Assembly: GCF_021117275.1 (NCBI RefSeq)
Contig: NZ_CP088245.1
Coordinates: forward strand, 2,889,501 to 2,953,500
DNA from: Metabacillus sp. B2-18
Lineage (GTDB): Bacteria > Bacillota > Bacilli > Bacillales > Bacillaceae
Reading direction: 5' to 3'
DNA length: 64,000 nucleotides
Shown here one piece after another: positions 8,924 through 17,517 of this stretch. Position 1 is the first letter of the stretch. The number at the start of each line of letters is the position of its first letter. The translations under genes were made by a program, and so were the position numbers. The notes under the pieces are model-generated. The model saw only the letters and a list, made by a program, of their open reading frames with translations, did not search any database and was not told the origin of the DNA.

Positions 8924-9930
8924 TATTTCTCCTCCTTTACAACAACAGATTGCAGATTTTGAGAAAGATCTTTCTGAGACTTTTTAGTTCTCTGCTTGAT
9001 TAGCCATGTTTGCACTCCTCCGACAATCCCCCTTGGATAAAAAATAATCAAGAGAACAAGAATCGGACCAAAAATGAGCATTCGATAGTCTTGTAAAAAT
9101 TGTAGATATTGAGAAATCCAGACAACAAGAAGAGTTCCAACAAGCGGTCCGGAGAGTGTGCCAATACCTCCAACTAATAAATACATCAACATATCAAAAG
9201 TAACGTTTATATAAGAAATATCAGGTCCAATAAATCGAACAAATGACGCATACAAACCGCCTGCTAACCCCGCAAAGAATGTGGACAAAACAAATGAAAC
9301 TAGTTTTTGTTTCATTGTCTCGATCCCAATCGTTTGAGCTAACTCTTCACTATTTCTAATGGCCATATATGTTCTGCCGATAAGAGAATTAATAATCCTC
9401 GTAAAAATAAAAATAGTTAAAACGAGAAAAAATAATAAAAGATAGTATTGGGATATAGGTGTTTGAAAGGTTATCGGTCCAATTGGTGCCGGTGGTGGGA
9501 TCCCAATTAAACCACGGACTCCTTCTGTTAGTGCCTCCCATTTGTAAATAACAAGATAAATGATGTACCCAACACAAAGTGTATAGATGGCAAAAAAATG
9601 TTCTTTCGTTCGGAGGGCGATTATGCCTATTAAAAAGCCGATAATGGTCGTAATGATAATTCCAAGCAGTAGAGTCAACCAAAAATTAAGCCCAACTTTT
9701 ACTGTTAGTATTCCTACCGAATAGGCACCGATGGCGAAAAAACCAGCATGTGCTAATGAAAGCTGACCAGTAAACCCGCCAATCAAATTTAATCCATAAA
9801 CTCCAATCGTCCATATAAAAGCAGTTGAAAATATGTGTAATAAGTATGGGTTATCTGTTAACAAAGGCATCAAAATAGCCACTACGATTAACAAAATGGT
9901 GGTATTTCTTTTATTTAAGAAACTCATCAT
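8923..9930 (-). CDS. Liv-type ABC transporter permease (LivM-like)
   Basis: 335-residue, very hydrophobic membrane protein with about nine or ten helices. It has the LivM motifs GGFTGQLSLAHAGFFAIGAY and GGIGTLSGPLVGTLLV. It forms the transmembrane channel together with the LivH-like protein. Its start overlaps the livH-like stop as ATGA. A charged, Lys-rich tail lies in the cytoplasm. It is the third gene of the ligase-liv operon. Confidence 0.92.
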   Translation of the reverse strand: MMSFLNKRNTTILLIVVAILMPLLTDNPYLLHIFSTAFIWTIGVYGLNLIGGFTGQLSLAHAGFFAIGAYSVGILTVKVGLNFWLTLLLGIIITTIIGFLIGIIALRTKEHFFAIYTLCVGYIIYLVIYKWEALTEGVRGLIGIPPPAPIGPITFQTPISQYYLLLFFLVLTIFIFTRIINSLIGRTYMAIRNSEELAQTIGIETMKQKLVSFVLSTFFAGLAGGLYASFVRFIGPDISYINVTFDMLMYLLVGGIGTLSGPLVGTLLVVWISQYLQFLQDYRMLIFGPILVLLIIFYPRGIVGGVQTWLIKQRTKKSQKDLSQNLQSVVVKEEK

Positions 9931-10793
9931 GAACGAGCCCCCTTTACAAACAAGCCTTTCGGTTTAATAGTCAGAATTGCCACTAATAATAAAAATGCAA
10001 TTAAATCTTTATAATCATTTGAAATAAATGTCGCACTGAGACTTTCGGAAAATCCTAAGATATAACCACCAATAATTGCTCCGGGAATACTACCCATTCC
10101 ACCAATAATGATGATGACAAATGCTTTTAAAATAACAAGATGACCCATACCAGGAAAAACTAGATTAATAGGTGATGCTATTGAAGAAGCGAATGCTGCT
10201 AGAGCCCCCGAAATAAAAAACGTAATCATGGCCACTTTGTTTGCATTAATACCTACTAAAAATGCGCCCTCTCGGTTTTGCGACATTGCAATGATCGCTG
10301 AACCTGTTATCGTTTTTTTCAAAAATAAATGCAAAAGAATCATGGCAAGAATAGCTGTACCGATTATAAGAAGTCTTTGTGCAGTAACAGTTAGGCCAAG
10401 AAAATCTACAACAATATCATAAGGAGATAACATTCTGCGATATTCAGCACCCCATACTAACTGAACTAAAGCTTCTAAAAATAAGAGAACACCAATTGCT
10501 GCGATTTTGTCATGTATTGGCGGAGCATTCCGCAATGGATGGAAAACTAACCGTTCCATAACAACGCCTAATAATCCAACGACAATAATGGAAATAAATA
10601 TTGCAAGCCAATAGTGTAAACCCATGCTCTCCATAAATAAAAGGGTGATATAACCACCAACCATATATAAAGCTCCATGCGCAAAATTTGGAATATGCAA
10701 AATCCCATACACTAAAGTCAGGCCAAGTGCAACTAAACTATAAACGCTTCCAATTGTGAGTGCATTAAATAATTGCTGCAATAAAATATCCAT
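9927..10793 (-). CDS. Liv-type ABC transporter permease (LivH-like)
   Basis: 288-residue permease with about eight membrane helices. The family motifs GLTLVYGILHIPNFAHGALYMVGGY and GGMGSIPGAIIGGYILG are clear. GAGGAGG lies upstream of the ATG, and only 12 bases separate it from the acyl-CoA ligase gene, so the two are co-transcribed. It pairs with the LivM-like permease. Confidence 0.92.
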   Translation of the reverse strand: MDILLQQLFNALTIGSVYSLVALGLTLVYGILHIPNFAHGALYMVGGYITLLFMESMGLHYWLAIFISIIVVGLLGVVMERLVFHPLRNAPPIHDKIAAIGVLLFLEALVQLVWGAEYRRMLSPYDIVVDFLGLTVTAQRLLIIGTAILAMILLHLFLKKTITGSAIIAMSQNREGAFLVGINANKVAMITFFISGALAAFASSIASPINLVFPGMGHLVILKAFVIIIIGGMGSIPGAIIGGYILGFSESLSATFISNDYKDLIAFLLLVAILTIKPKGLFVKGARS

Positions 10794-10805
10794 GTGTTCC
10801 CTCCT

Positions 10806-12395
10806 CTATTTGGATACAGAATACATTTCTTTTAAAGTCCGTTTTAGAATCTTTCCAACCGCTGTTTTCGGAAGTTCCTCTACAAAGGCTATTTCTTTAG
10901 GCACTTTATAGGCTGCAAGTCTTTCTCGACAAAATTGAATTAATTCATCCTCCGTTATACGTTCATTTTCTTTGGTAACAACAATTGCTTTAACTGTTTC
11001 ACCGCGGTATTCATCTGGAACACCGATAACAGCTGCTTCAAGCACTTTTGAATGACTGTAAATAACATCCTCCACTTCAATTGGATATACATTAAATCCA
11101 CTTGCTAATATCATTTCTTTTTTACGTCCAACAATATAGAAAAATCCATCAGCATCCATCATCGCCAAATCTCCAGTATATAACCAGCCATCACGTATTG
11201 TATTAACTGTTTCTTCAGGCATATTCCAATACCCTTTCATAATTTGAGGTCCTTTTATAATTAACTCGCCTACCTCTCCAATTGGCAAATCCTGCTCGCC
11301 GCAAGCTATATCAACAACCTTAGCATCTGTATTAGGTATTGGTATTCCGATACTTCCCCGCTTTTGAAGTCCCGAAATAGGATTGCGGTGTGTGACAGGA
11401 GATGCCTCAGATAATCCATACCCTTCAGCAACATTCGTTCCGCTTACCTCATTAAAACGGTTTATCACTTCAACAGGAAGTGGTGCAGAACCACTTGTAC
11501 AGGTTTTAAGGCAGCTTAAGTCAAACTTATAGGTATTATAGTAATTAAGTAGTGCAATATACATTGTTGGAACACCTGGAAATGAGGTTGGCTTTGTTTT
11601 TTCTATTATTTTCACGACCTCTTCCACTTCAAATCGAGGTACGAGAATTAAGTTTCCACCATTATAAAAAGTAAGATTCATCGCACTTGTCATCCCATAG
11701 ACGTGAAACAAAGGAGAAATGGTTAGAACGCGCTCTTCCCCAGTATTTGTTTTAACATGTGCAGTAGCAGCACTTTGGAGTGTATTTGCAACTAAATTAT
11801 AATGTGTTAACATTGCCCCTTTTGAACGACCTGTTGTTCCTCCTGTATATTGAAGAACAGCAATATCTTCTTTAGGATCAATCTTTTCATTAGGGATTGT
11901 ATCACCAGGATCTTTTAGTAATTGATGAAACAAGCTTTCTTTTTCGAAAGAAACAGGAATGATCGTAGTTACCGATGTTTCATGTAAGATTTTTTCTACG
12001 ACGGGTAGGAGTTGATCTAAAACAATGATGACCTTTGCCTGTGAATCGTTGAGGACGTATAGAAGTTCAGATGATTTATACATTGGATTAATTTGTACGA
12101 TGGTTGCTCCACATCGTAAACTTGCATAATAGCTAATGGGATATTGAGGACAATTCGGAAGCATGATTGCGACTCGATCACCTTTTTTTACTTGACGTTT
12201 TACTAGTGCGCTCGCCATTCTATTTATTGAATCATTTAAAAGTGAATAAGAATATGAGTTATCATAAAATGTGACCGCAATCTTATTTTCATACATTTCA
12301 ACAGAGCGTTGAAACAAATCAGGTAACGATATTTCTGGTATTTCAATTTCAACCGGATTTCCTTCAACTACATGCTTTAACCAAGGTCTATTCAA
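10806..12395 (-). CDS. Acyl-CoA ligase (long-chain fatty-acid--CoA ligase family), first gene of liv operon
   Basis: 529-residue adenylate-forming enzyme. It has the AMP-binding P-loop YTGGTTGRSKGAM, GYGLSEASP, DGWLYTGDL, the hinge GRKKEMI and the C-terminal catalytic Lys motif PKTAVGKILKR. It would convert a carboxylic acid, ATP and CoA to acyl-CoA. The start is a TTG (12395) eight bases after AGGGGG. Coupling to an importer in one sigma-54 operon implies that the imported acid is activated at once. Motifs alone do not separate fatty from aryl or alicyclic acids. Confidence 0.9.
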   Translation of the reverse strand: MNRPWLKHVVEGNPVEIEIPEISLPDLFQRSVEMYENKIAVTFYDNSYSYSLLNDSINRMASALVKRQVKKGDRVAIMLPNCPQYPISYYASLRCGATIVQINPMYKSSELLYVLNDSQAKVIIVLDQLLPVVEKILHETSVTTIIPVSFEKESLFHQLLKDPGDTIPNEKIDPKEDIAVLQYTGGTTGRSKGAMLTHYNLVANTLQSAATAHVKTNTGEERVLTISPLFHVYGMTSAMNLTFYNGGNLILVPRFEVEEVVKIIEKTKPTSFPGVPTMYIALLNYYNTYKFDLSCLKTCTSGSAPLPVEVINRFNEVSGTNVAEGYGLSEASPVTHRNPISGLQKRGSIGIPIPNTDAKVVDIACGEQDLPIGEVGELIIKGPQIMKGYWNMPEETVNTIRDGWLYTGDLAMMDADGFFYIVGRKKEMILASGFNVYPIEVEDVIYSHSKVLEAAVIGVPDEYRGETVKAIVVTKENERITEDELIQFCRERLAAYKVPKEIAFVEELPKTAVGKILKRTLKEMYSVSK

Positions 12396-12451
12396 ATTCC
12401 ATTCCCCCTATTTCCTTTTTCATAAAGGTCAAAACCTCACTGCTTTACATC

Positions 12452-12470
12452 AAGCAATTTTCATGCCAAA
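12452..12470 (-). promoter_or_regulatory. Sigma-54 (SigL) promoter of the ligase-liv operon
   Basis: The minus strand reads TTTGGCATGAAAATTGCTT, a strong -24/-12 match (TGGCA, then TTGCT at the required spacing), about 55 bases upstream of the TTG start of the ligase gene. It is shared almost base for base with the promoter at 5924-5941. Confidence 0.82.
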
Positions 12471-12478
12471 ACAAAAAA

Positions 12479-12519
12479 TAAGTGACAACTAAGCGAAATG
12501 TTCACCATTTTGTCACTTA
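12479..12519. promoter_or_regulatory. Inverted repeat, candidate activator-binding site
   Basis: Arms TAAGTGACAA (12479-12488) and TTGTCACTTA (12510-12519) are perfect 10-base inverted repeats separated by 21 bases. They lie just upstream of the -24 element and directly downstream of the sigma-54 activator gene. The position suggests an upstream activating sequence for that regulator; this is inference. Confidence 0.55.
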
Positions 12520-12609
12520 ATTCAGAAATGATTTACCCGATTACGTTAACTACTTGTTAAACAAGGGACTTGTATAATTTAAAAATGAATTGATCATTCA
12601 CTTTTGAAT

Positions 12610-14283
12610 TTATGATAAATTATATTTTTGTAGCTTTCGAAAAACTGTTGCTTGGCTTGTTTGAAGCTTTTCAGCAATTTGATACGTTGTTTTATATTTT
12701 AATAGAGCTTTTTTAAGAGCTGTTTTCTCAGCTTGTTCTACGATCTCTCTTAATGACACCTCTTCAAGAACAACTTCTTCATCTGATGTCGATTTTTGGT
12801 ATTCATCTGGCAGGTCATTGATGGATACGTATTCGTTTGGTACGGTCAAAATAAGTCTTTCTAATAAATTGGATAGTTCCCTTACATTGCCTGGCCAATC
12901 AAACTGATAAAAAAAGTTACTAATCTTTTGATCTAACACTTTTTCAACTGAATATTTCTTCTTGTACAGCTCTAAAAAATAGTGAACAAGTGGAAGGATA
13001 TCAGCACGCCTTTCTCTAAGAGGAGGCACGAAAATTGGGACAACATTTAACCGGTAATAAAGATCTTCACGAAATGTTCCTCTTTTGACCATTTCTTTTA
13101 AATCTCTATTTGTGGCTGCCACTAATCGAACATCCACTCTTTTCGTTTTTGTGCCGCCTACTCTCATAATTTCTTTTTCCTGAATTGCACGAAGCAGCTT
13201 TACTTGAAGATCCATTGGCATTTCGCCGACTTCATCTAAAAAAAGCATGCCATTATGAGCTAATTCAAACATCCCCACTTTTCCCGTCCTATTAGCACCT
13301 GAAAATGCGCCACCTTCATAACCAAACAACTCTGATTCAAGAAGCTCATTTGGGATTGCCCCACAATTGACTTTTATAAGCTGCCCCTCCTTAAATCTGT
13401 CACTTGAGCGATATAAGTATCGAACCAACACATCCTTTCCTACTCCTGTTTCACCAAGAACAAGAATTGTTGTATCAAAGTTGGCAAGCCTGCCGATCAT
13501 TTGATAAATCTCAATCATCTTATCACTTTTGAGGATAATATCAGGGTCTTGAATGGCAAAAGATTTTAATCTATCAAGCTCTTCTTTATATTTCTCATTA
13601 AGCTGTTGCACTTTTTTCAGCTCTTTATTTAATTGATTTAATTCAGAAAGATCACGAATATTCGTGACAATCTTTTCGATTTCACCTTCTTCATTAAAAA
13701 TAGGATTTCCCGTCATTAGTGTTTCTTTTTGATTGAAATTTTGCTGAACAACTGAAACTGAACGTTTTTGCTCCATAACTTTCAATGTTACAGATTGTTC
13801 TAATATCCCTCTTTTTATTAAATGATTAATATTTTTCCCAATATAATAATGCTTAGGAATTCCTGTGATCCGTTCTATGGCAGAATTTGTTTTTAATGTA
13901 TTGCCAAACTTATCAGTAATATAAATGCCGTCAAATGAACTTTCAATAATTGCGTCTAATTCACGGTTTGATTTATCAAGCTCCTTAATTCGTTCCTCAA
14001 GTTGAAACCATTGCTGACCGTTTGCTAATATGTACATTCTTCTCTGCTGGTTTTCTGTTGTAAAATCTTTAAAAAGAAGTAAGTATTGAAGGGTATTTTT
14101 AGAGGCAATGATCATATTTGATTTCTTCTCGTCCCAAAAATCAAATAAATCTTTTATTTTCATTTGTAAGCATACTAATTTCTCTAACTCATCTGACCCA
14201 CCAAAACGGAAATCTATAATGCTACCATCTATTGATGTAATGATTGTATTAAAAAGCATTAAACTATTTTCAGTTTTAATCAT
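12610..14283 (-). CDS. Sigma-54-dependent transcriptional activator (PAS, AAA+, Fis-type HTH)
   Basis: 557 residues. The N-terminal 100 residues are of unknown type and may bind an effector. A PAS domain follows (about 105-215, from LDAIIESSFDGIYITDKFGN), then a short coiled coil. The AAA+ core has Walker A GETGVGKD, the sigma-54 contact loop GAFSGA (a Ser variant of GAFTGA) and Walker B LFLDEVGEMP. The C-terminal Fis-type helix-turn-helix contains TYQIAEKLQTSQATVFRKL. It lies directly upstream of the ligase-liv operon, whose promoter is sigma-54 type, and is the obvious activator of both operons. The signal is unknown. Confidence 0.92.
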   Translation of the reverse strand: MIKTENSLMLFNTIITSIDGSIIDFRFGGSDELEKLVCLQMKIKDLFDFWDEKKSNMIIASKNTLQYLLLFKDFTTENQQRRMYILANGQQWFQLEERIKELDKSNRELDAIIESSFDGIYITDKFGNTLKTNSAIERITGIPKHYYIGKNINHLIKRGILEQSVTLKVMEQKRSVSVVQQNFNQKETLMTGNPIFNEEGEIEKIVTNIRDLSELNQLNKELKKVQQLNEKYKEELDRLKSFAIQDPDIILKSDKMIEIYQMIGRLANFDTTILVLGETGVGKDVLVRYLYRSSDRFKEGQLIKVNCGAIPNELLESELFGYEGGAFSGANRTGKVGMFELAHNGMLFLDEVGEMPMDLQVKLLRAIQEKEIMRVGGTKTKRVDVRLVAATNRDLKEMVKRGTFREDLYYRLNVVPIFVPPLRERRADILPLVHYFLELYKKKYSVEKVLDQKISNFFYQFDWPGNVRELSNLLERLILTVPNEYVSINDLPDEYQKSTSDEEVVLEEVSLREIVEQAEKTALKKALLKYKTTYQIAEKLQTSQATVFRKLQKYNLS

Positions 14284-14368
14284 TTCCTCACCCTTTGTTT
14301 AAATAATATTATTTAAAACGCTTACACAATTAAATTTTAAAGGTTTTAAATGAAAAAAACCATAGAAA

Positions 14369-14395
14369 AAAGACAGAACATGTTGCTCTGTCTTT
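14369..14395 (-). terminator. Intrinsic terminator after formate dehydrogenase gene
   Basis: AAAGACAG / CTGTCTTT stem with a short loop. On the minus strand it continues into TTTTTTC just downstream of the stop at 14407. Confidence 0.75.
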
Positions 14396-14406
14396 ATATG
14401 AAAATA

Positions 14407-16767
14407 TTAAATTGGTGCATCTACTTCTAAGTCTTCTATTGGTTTCTCCACATATTGTACATCTTTACGAGCGTTATAGCGATCCGCTTTTTCTACCGTA
14501 ACTGTAATATTGTAGTCAGGGATTCCGGCGAATTTTTCATATCTTCCTCGTGGTAACAAGAAATTACCCTCAGGGAAGTGAACTTCTAGGTTTCCTTTTG
14601 CAATGTCTACGAACTTCGCTCTTCCTTGGAAAACACCAAAGCCATTATATACAACAATGCCTTCTCCCTCTGCAATACTTAAACGTTTAGCATCCTCTGC
14701 ATTCATAAGAACATCATAACGTTCTGCGCCGTTAAATGGATCTGTTTCTTTATAAACCATTGAGTTAAATTGCTTTCCACGTCGAGACGTGACAACAAAT
14801 TGCCCTTCTTTTTTACCAAGATCCGGTATTTCAACTGAAATCAAGTTTCCTTTTCCATCTGGTGTCGGACAAACTCCACCTTCACATAACCAAGCACCAC
14901 CCCATTGGAAAACATCACCTGCATTTTTCAAATGCTGAATGCCATCGTAGTCACGGTTTGCAATAGCAATTTCATCACGAATTTCCTGGCCTGTTTTAAA
15001 ATCAACAAGATGAGCAGTTTCAGGTTTCACACGTTTGGCAAGATCAACGTAAATCTTCCATTCTGCACGTGCCTCTTTAATTTCATTTTTATTTCCATCA
15101 ATTTCAGGTGAAAAATAGACCATTCTTTCAGTTGACGTAGAAGTTCCGCCACCTTCTTGTTCATAGCGTGTTTTAGCAGGTAAAACGATGACAGCCTCTT
15201 TCGCATCGACAAGTGTTGACGTGTTGAAAATGATATCTTGGTGAACGCGAATGTCTAGTTCTGATAAAGCTTTTTCAACAAAATCAGGATCTGGCATCGT
15301 TTCTAGGAAGTTACCACCAGATAAATAATAAAGTTTAATTTTTCTTTCGTGATCTTCAGGGAGAACGATGTTTTCAAGCGTAACACCCACAATATCACCT
15401 TGCCATTTTGGTAATTCAAAATCCCATATATTCTCAATATGTTTCACGTTTTCTTCTTCAAATCCACCACCAGGTAAAACAAATGGATCAGCCCCCATTT
15501 CACCTGAACCTTGTACTGAAGAGTGACCGCGGAAAGGCATTAATCCGCTATTTTTACGTCCCAAGAAGCCACGCAATAACGCAAGGTTTGCAACTTGTGA
15601 AATATTGTCTGTGGCAAATGAATGCATCGTCAATCCTAGTGCCCAAGCAAAGATAGCATTTTTACTTTTTGCTAAAAGGCTAGATAGCTCAATGATTCTA
15701 TCTTTTGAAATACCAGATGACTTAATGATTTCATCCCATGATTGTTGCTTAACATGTGCTTTTAATTCTTCATAATCGTTTACATGTTTTTGTACAAACT
15801 CATGGTTAATTGCGGAACCATGTTGTTTTTCTTCCATCTCGAACCAGTGCTTCATAATTCCATGCATGAAGGCAATATCTCCACCAATGTTTACTTGATA
15901 GAAATCATCAGCAATTTTTGTTCCAAATAAAGCTGATTCCATGTTAGATGGAATCCAATATTTATCCATTGCAGGCTCACTATATGGATTAACAACAATT
16001 ATTTTGGTACCTCTCTTTTTCGCTTCCAACATATATTTTGTGGAAACGGGTGATGCGTTTGAAGCAACACTACCCCAGAATAATAATACATCTGTTCCAA
16101 ACCAATCTTGATAATTAACAGTTGATGCTCCAACACCGATAGAACGCTTTAATGCTGTTTTACTTGGCGAATGGCAAATACGTGATGCATTATCAATATT
16201 ATTTGTACCTAGAAAACGAGATACTTTTGCAGCTACATAGTACGACTCATTTGTAATTCCTCTCGAAGTTAAGTAAAAAGCATATTGTTTCGGATCTAAT
16301 TGTTTCATTTTATTTGCAATCATGTCCATTGCTTCATCCCATGAAATACGGGAAAATTTTCTCTCCCCATTACGGCGAATAAGCGGATATGGAATTCGAC
16401 CTAATTTCCTTAACTCAGTACTGCTATACTTTCTCAATTCATCGATATCTGCATGTACAATTTCTTCTTTTAATGCCGGCATCGTGTTTAAACGAAGTAC
16501 ATTTAATCTTGTTGTACACATATGAGGGCCCTTTAGTGTTTGGTCATGCAAACCGGACACACCTAATGCACAGCCATCACAAACTCCTTTTGTTAAAATT
16601 CGTGATGCATACCCTAGATTATCTTTATTATCCCATGCGATTTTCATCGTATCGCGGAAATGTTGTGGTTTAACCTTCCCTAGACCAAACGGAATTGGAC
16701 TCACCCAGTGCTTAGGCTGCGGTGCTTTTGTTGCTTTTATAGGTCCTTGATGTTTTGTCTCTCCCAT
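14407..16767 (-). CDS. FdhF/YdeP-family molybdopterin oxidoreductase, putative formate dehydrogenase
   Basis: 786-residue Mo/W-bis-pyranopterin enzyme. Cys63, Cys66 and Cys84 (KGVCDGCALG, then HMC) are in the position of Fe-S ligands. The likely Mo ligand is Cys198 in NASRICHSPS. The C-terminal molybdopterin-dinucleotide-binding domain begins near GQFVVTSRRGKQFNSM. It lacks the long N-terminal ferredoxin domains of the roughly 980-residue B. subtilis YjgC/YrhE type, so it is closer to the E. coli YdeP-like group. An OFA transporter, a DUF2294 gene, fdhD and moaA nearby support a formate role. The reaction is inferred from family and context. It has a 315-base structured leader. Confidence 0.82.
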   Translation of the reverse strand: MGETKHQGPIKATKAPQPKHWVSPIPFGLGKVKPQHFRDTMKIAWDNKDNLGYASRILTKGVCDGCALGVSGLHDQTLKGPHMCTTRLNVLRLNTMPALKEEIVHADIDELRKYSSTELRKLGRIPYPLIRRNGERKFSRISWDEAMDMIANKMKQLDPKQYAFYLTSRGITNESYYVAAKVSRFLGTNNIDNASRICHSPSKTALKRSIGVGASTVNYQDWFGTDVLLFWGSVASNASPVSTKYMLEAKKRGTKIIVVNPYSEPAMDKYWIPSNMESALFGTKIADDFYQVNIGGDIAFMHGIMKHWFEMEEKQHGSAINHEFVQKHVNDYEELKAHVKQQSWDEIIKSSGISKDRIIELSSLLAKSKNAIFAWALGLTMHSFATDNISQVANLALLRGFLGRKNSGLMPFRGHSSVQGSGEMGADPFVLPGGGFEEENVKHIENIWDFELPKWQGDIVGVTLENIVLPEDHERKIKLYYLSGGNFLETMPDPDFVEKALSELDIRVHQDIIFNTSTLVDAKEAVIVLPAKTRYEQEGGGTSTSTERMVYFSPEIDGNKNEIKEARAEWKIYVDLAKRVKPETAHLVDFKTGQEIRDEIAIANRDYDGIQHLKNAGDVFQWGGAWLCEGGVCPTPDGKGNLISVEIPDLGKKEGQFVVTSRRGKQFNSMVYKETDPFNGAERYDVLMNAEDAKRLSIAEGEGIVVYNGFGVFQGRAKFVDIAKGNLEVHFPEGNFLLPRGRYEKFAGIPDYNITVTVEKADRYNARKDVQYVEKPIEDLEVDAPI

Positions 16768-17082
16768 TTGAATTTCACTCCTTGTTCTGCCTGAAAATTT
16801 TTCGTCTTCTTTATTTATAAAATTGTTAGTTAGAAAAACTAGCCTATCATTAATTCAATCTGATTTATTGATAGGCTAATTTTTCTTTAATCCATTTACC
16901 AATCTTATTCAATGATTGGTAAATGGACTAATATAACCTAAGTAACAAAAAACCACCGTAAACTCATAATAAAAATACTGTGTTGAGTCAAACGGTGGTT
17001 AGTCTTTCGCAGGGTCGCTACTAAGTGCCATACCAATTTATTTAATTGAATGAATAAATATGTTTATTATTACTTTTTATTT
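16768..17082 (-). other. Structured 315-base leader region upstream of formate dehydrogenase
   Basis: No ORF was seen here. On the minus strand it holds, in order: a conserved stem-loop overlapping a terminator (16945-17034); a perfect 13-base hairpin CCATTTACCAATC / GATTGGTAAATGG (16892-16926); and a second terminator-like hairpin TAGCCTATCA / TGATAGGCTA (16840-16878) followed by GTTTTTC. Three stacked hairpins before one start codon suggest control by attenuation. Confidence 0.6.
16945..17034 (-). ncRNA. Candidate cis-regulatory RNA with terminator (formate dehydrogenase copy)
   Basis: The minus-strand RNA reads GGTATGG, then TTAGT-AGCGACCCTGC-GAAAG-ACTAACC, then a terminator with arms AACCACCG (16993-17000) and CGGTGGTT (16951-16958) plus a T-run. 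The GGT/ACC and TTAGT/ACTAA pairings use the same AACC bases as the terminator stem, so the two folds exclude each other. The same layout recurs upstream of the OFA transporter at 18872-18968. I do not recognise it as a known riboswitch class. Confidence 0.5.
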
Positions 17083-17442
17083 TTATTTAGAGAATTTTTG
17101 TTGTAAGTCTTCATTGAAAACAAAGATCGACATACCAAAATCTCTGTCAATATCTATATCTACGAACAAATCAACGAATTTACAGTTTAGAAACTCTTCC
17201 ATTTCAATAGGTGGGTTTTTCTTGTAAATTTGTTTAACCATTTCAGTTCTAGCAGATCGTAGCGCTTGCTTTCCTTCATCTGCACTGGCAATGAATTTTT
17301 CCACCGGTGATAAATTCCCTTCCATCTCACAAATAGCCCAGTTTTTACAAAAGGTTGTTGTGATTTTACTCGGACCTTTTCCCATATGCTTTTTTCGGAA
17401 AGAACGAACGATATTACTAAACTCTGCCTCATACTTATTCAT
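17083..17442 (-). CDS. DUF2294 family protein
   Basis: 119-residue soluble protein with no signal or membrane segment. It matches my memory of the DUF2294 family (small Bacillus proteins such as the one encoded beside yrhE in B. subtilis); its function is unknown. It carries Na-independent, charged alpha/beta sequence with an acidic DLFVDIDIDRDFGMSIF stretch. AGGAGG lies seven bases before the ATG. Its place between the OFA transporter and formate dehydrogenase suggests a formate-metabolism accessory role, which is inference. Confidence 0.7.
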   Translation of the reverse strand: MNKYEAEFSNIVRSFRKKHMGKGPSKITTTFCKNWAICEMEGNLSPVEKFIASADEGKQALRSARTEMVKQIYKKNPPIEMEEFLNCKFVDLFVDIDIDRDFGMSIFVFNEDLQQKFSK

Positions 17443-17517
17443 AATATCCTCCTACCTGTACACAGGTTTTAGCATGAGGTATTTTACCATACCCTCAGTG
17501 CATTGTGGAAGTATTAT

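Noticed and set aside
16389..16673. Plus-strand open frame inside the formate dehydrogenase gene
   Set aside because: It is antisense to a clearly conserved enzyme, has no ribosome site and encodes no recognisable domain; a shadow frame.
17015..17034. TGGCAC near the formate dehydrogenase leader as a sigma-54 promoter
   Set aside because: The required TTGC at the -12 position is absent; AGCG is found instead. The bases belong to the conserved stem-loop.
17441..17500. Hairpin GAGGGTAT/ATACCTC and ACCTGT-AC-ACAGGT before the DUF2294 gene as a regulatory leader
   Set aside because: Stems are short, with no T-run or similarity to the two leaders nearby; too weak to call.
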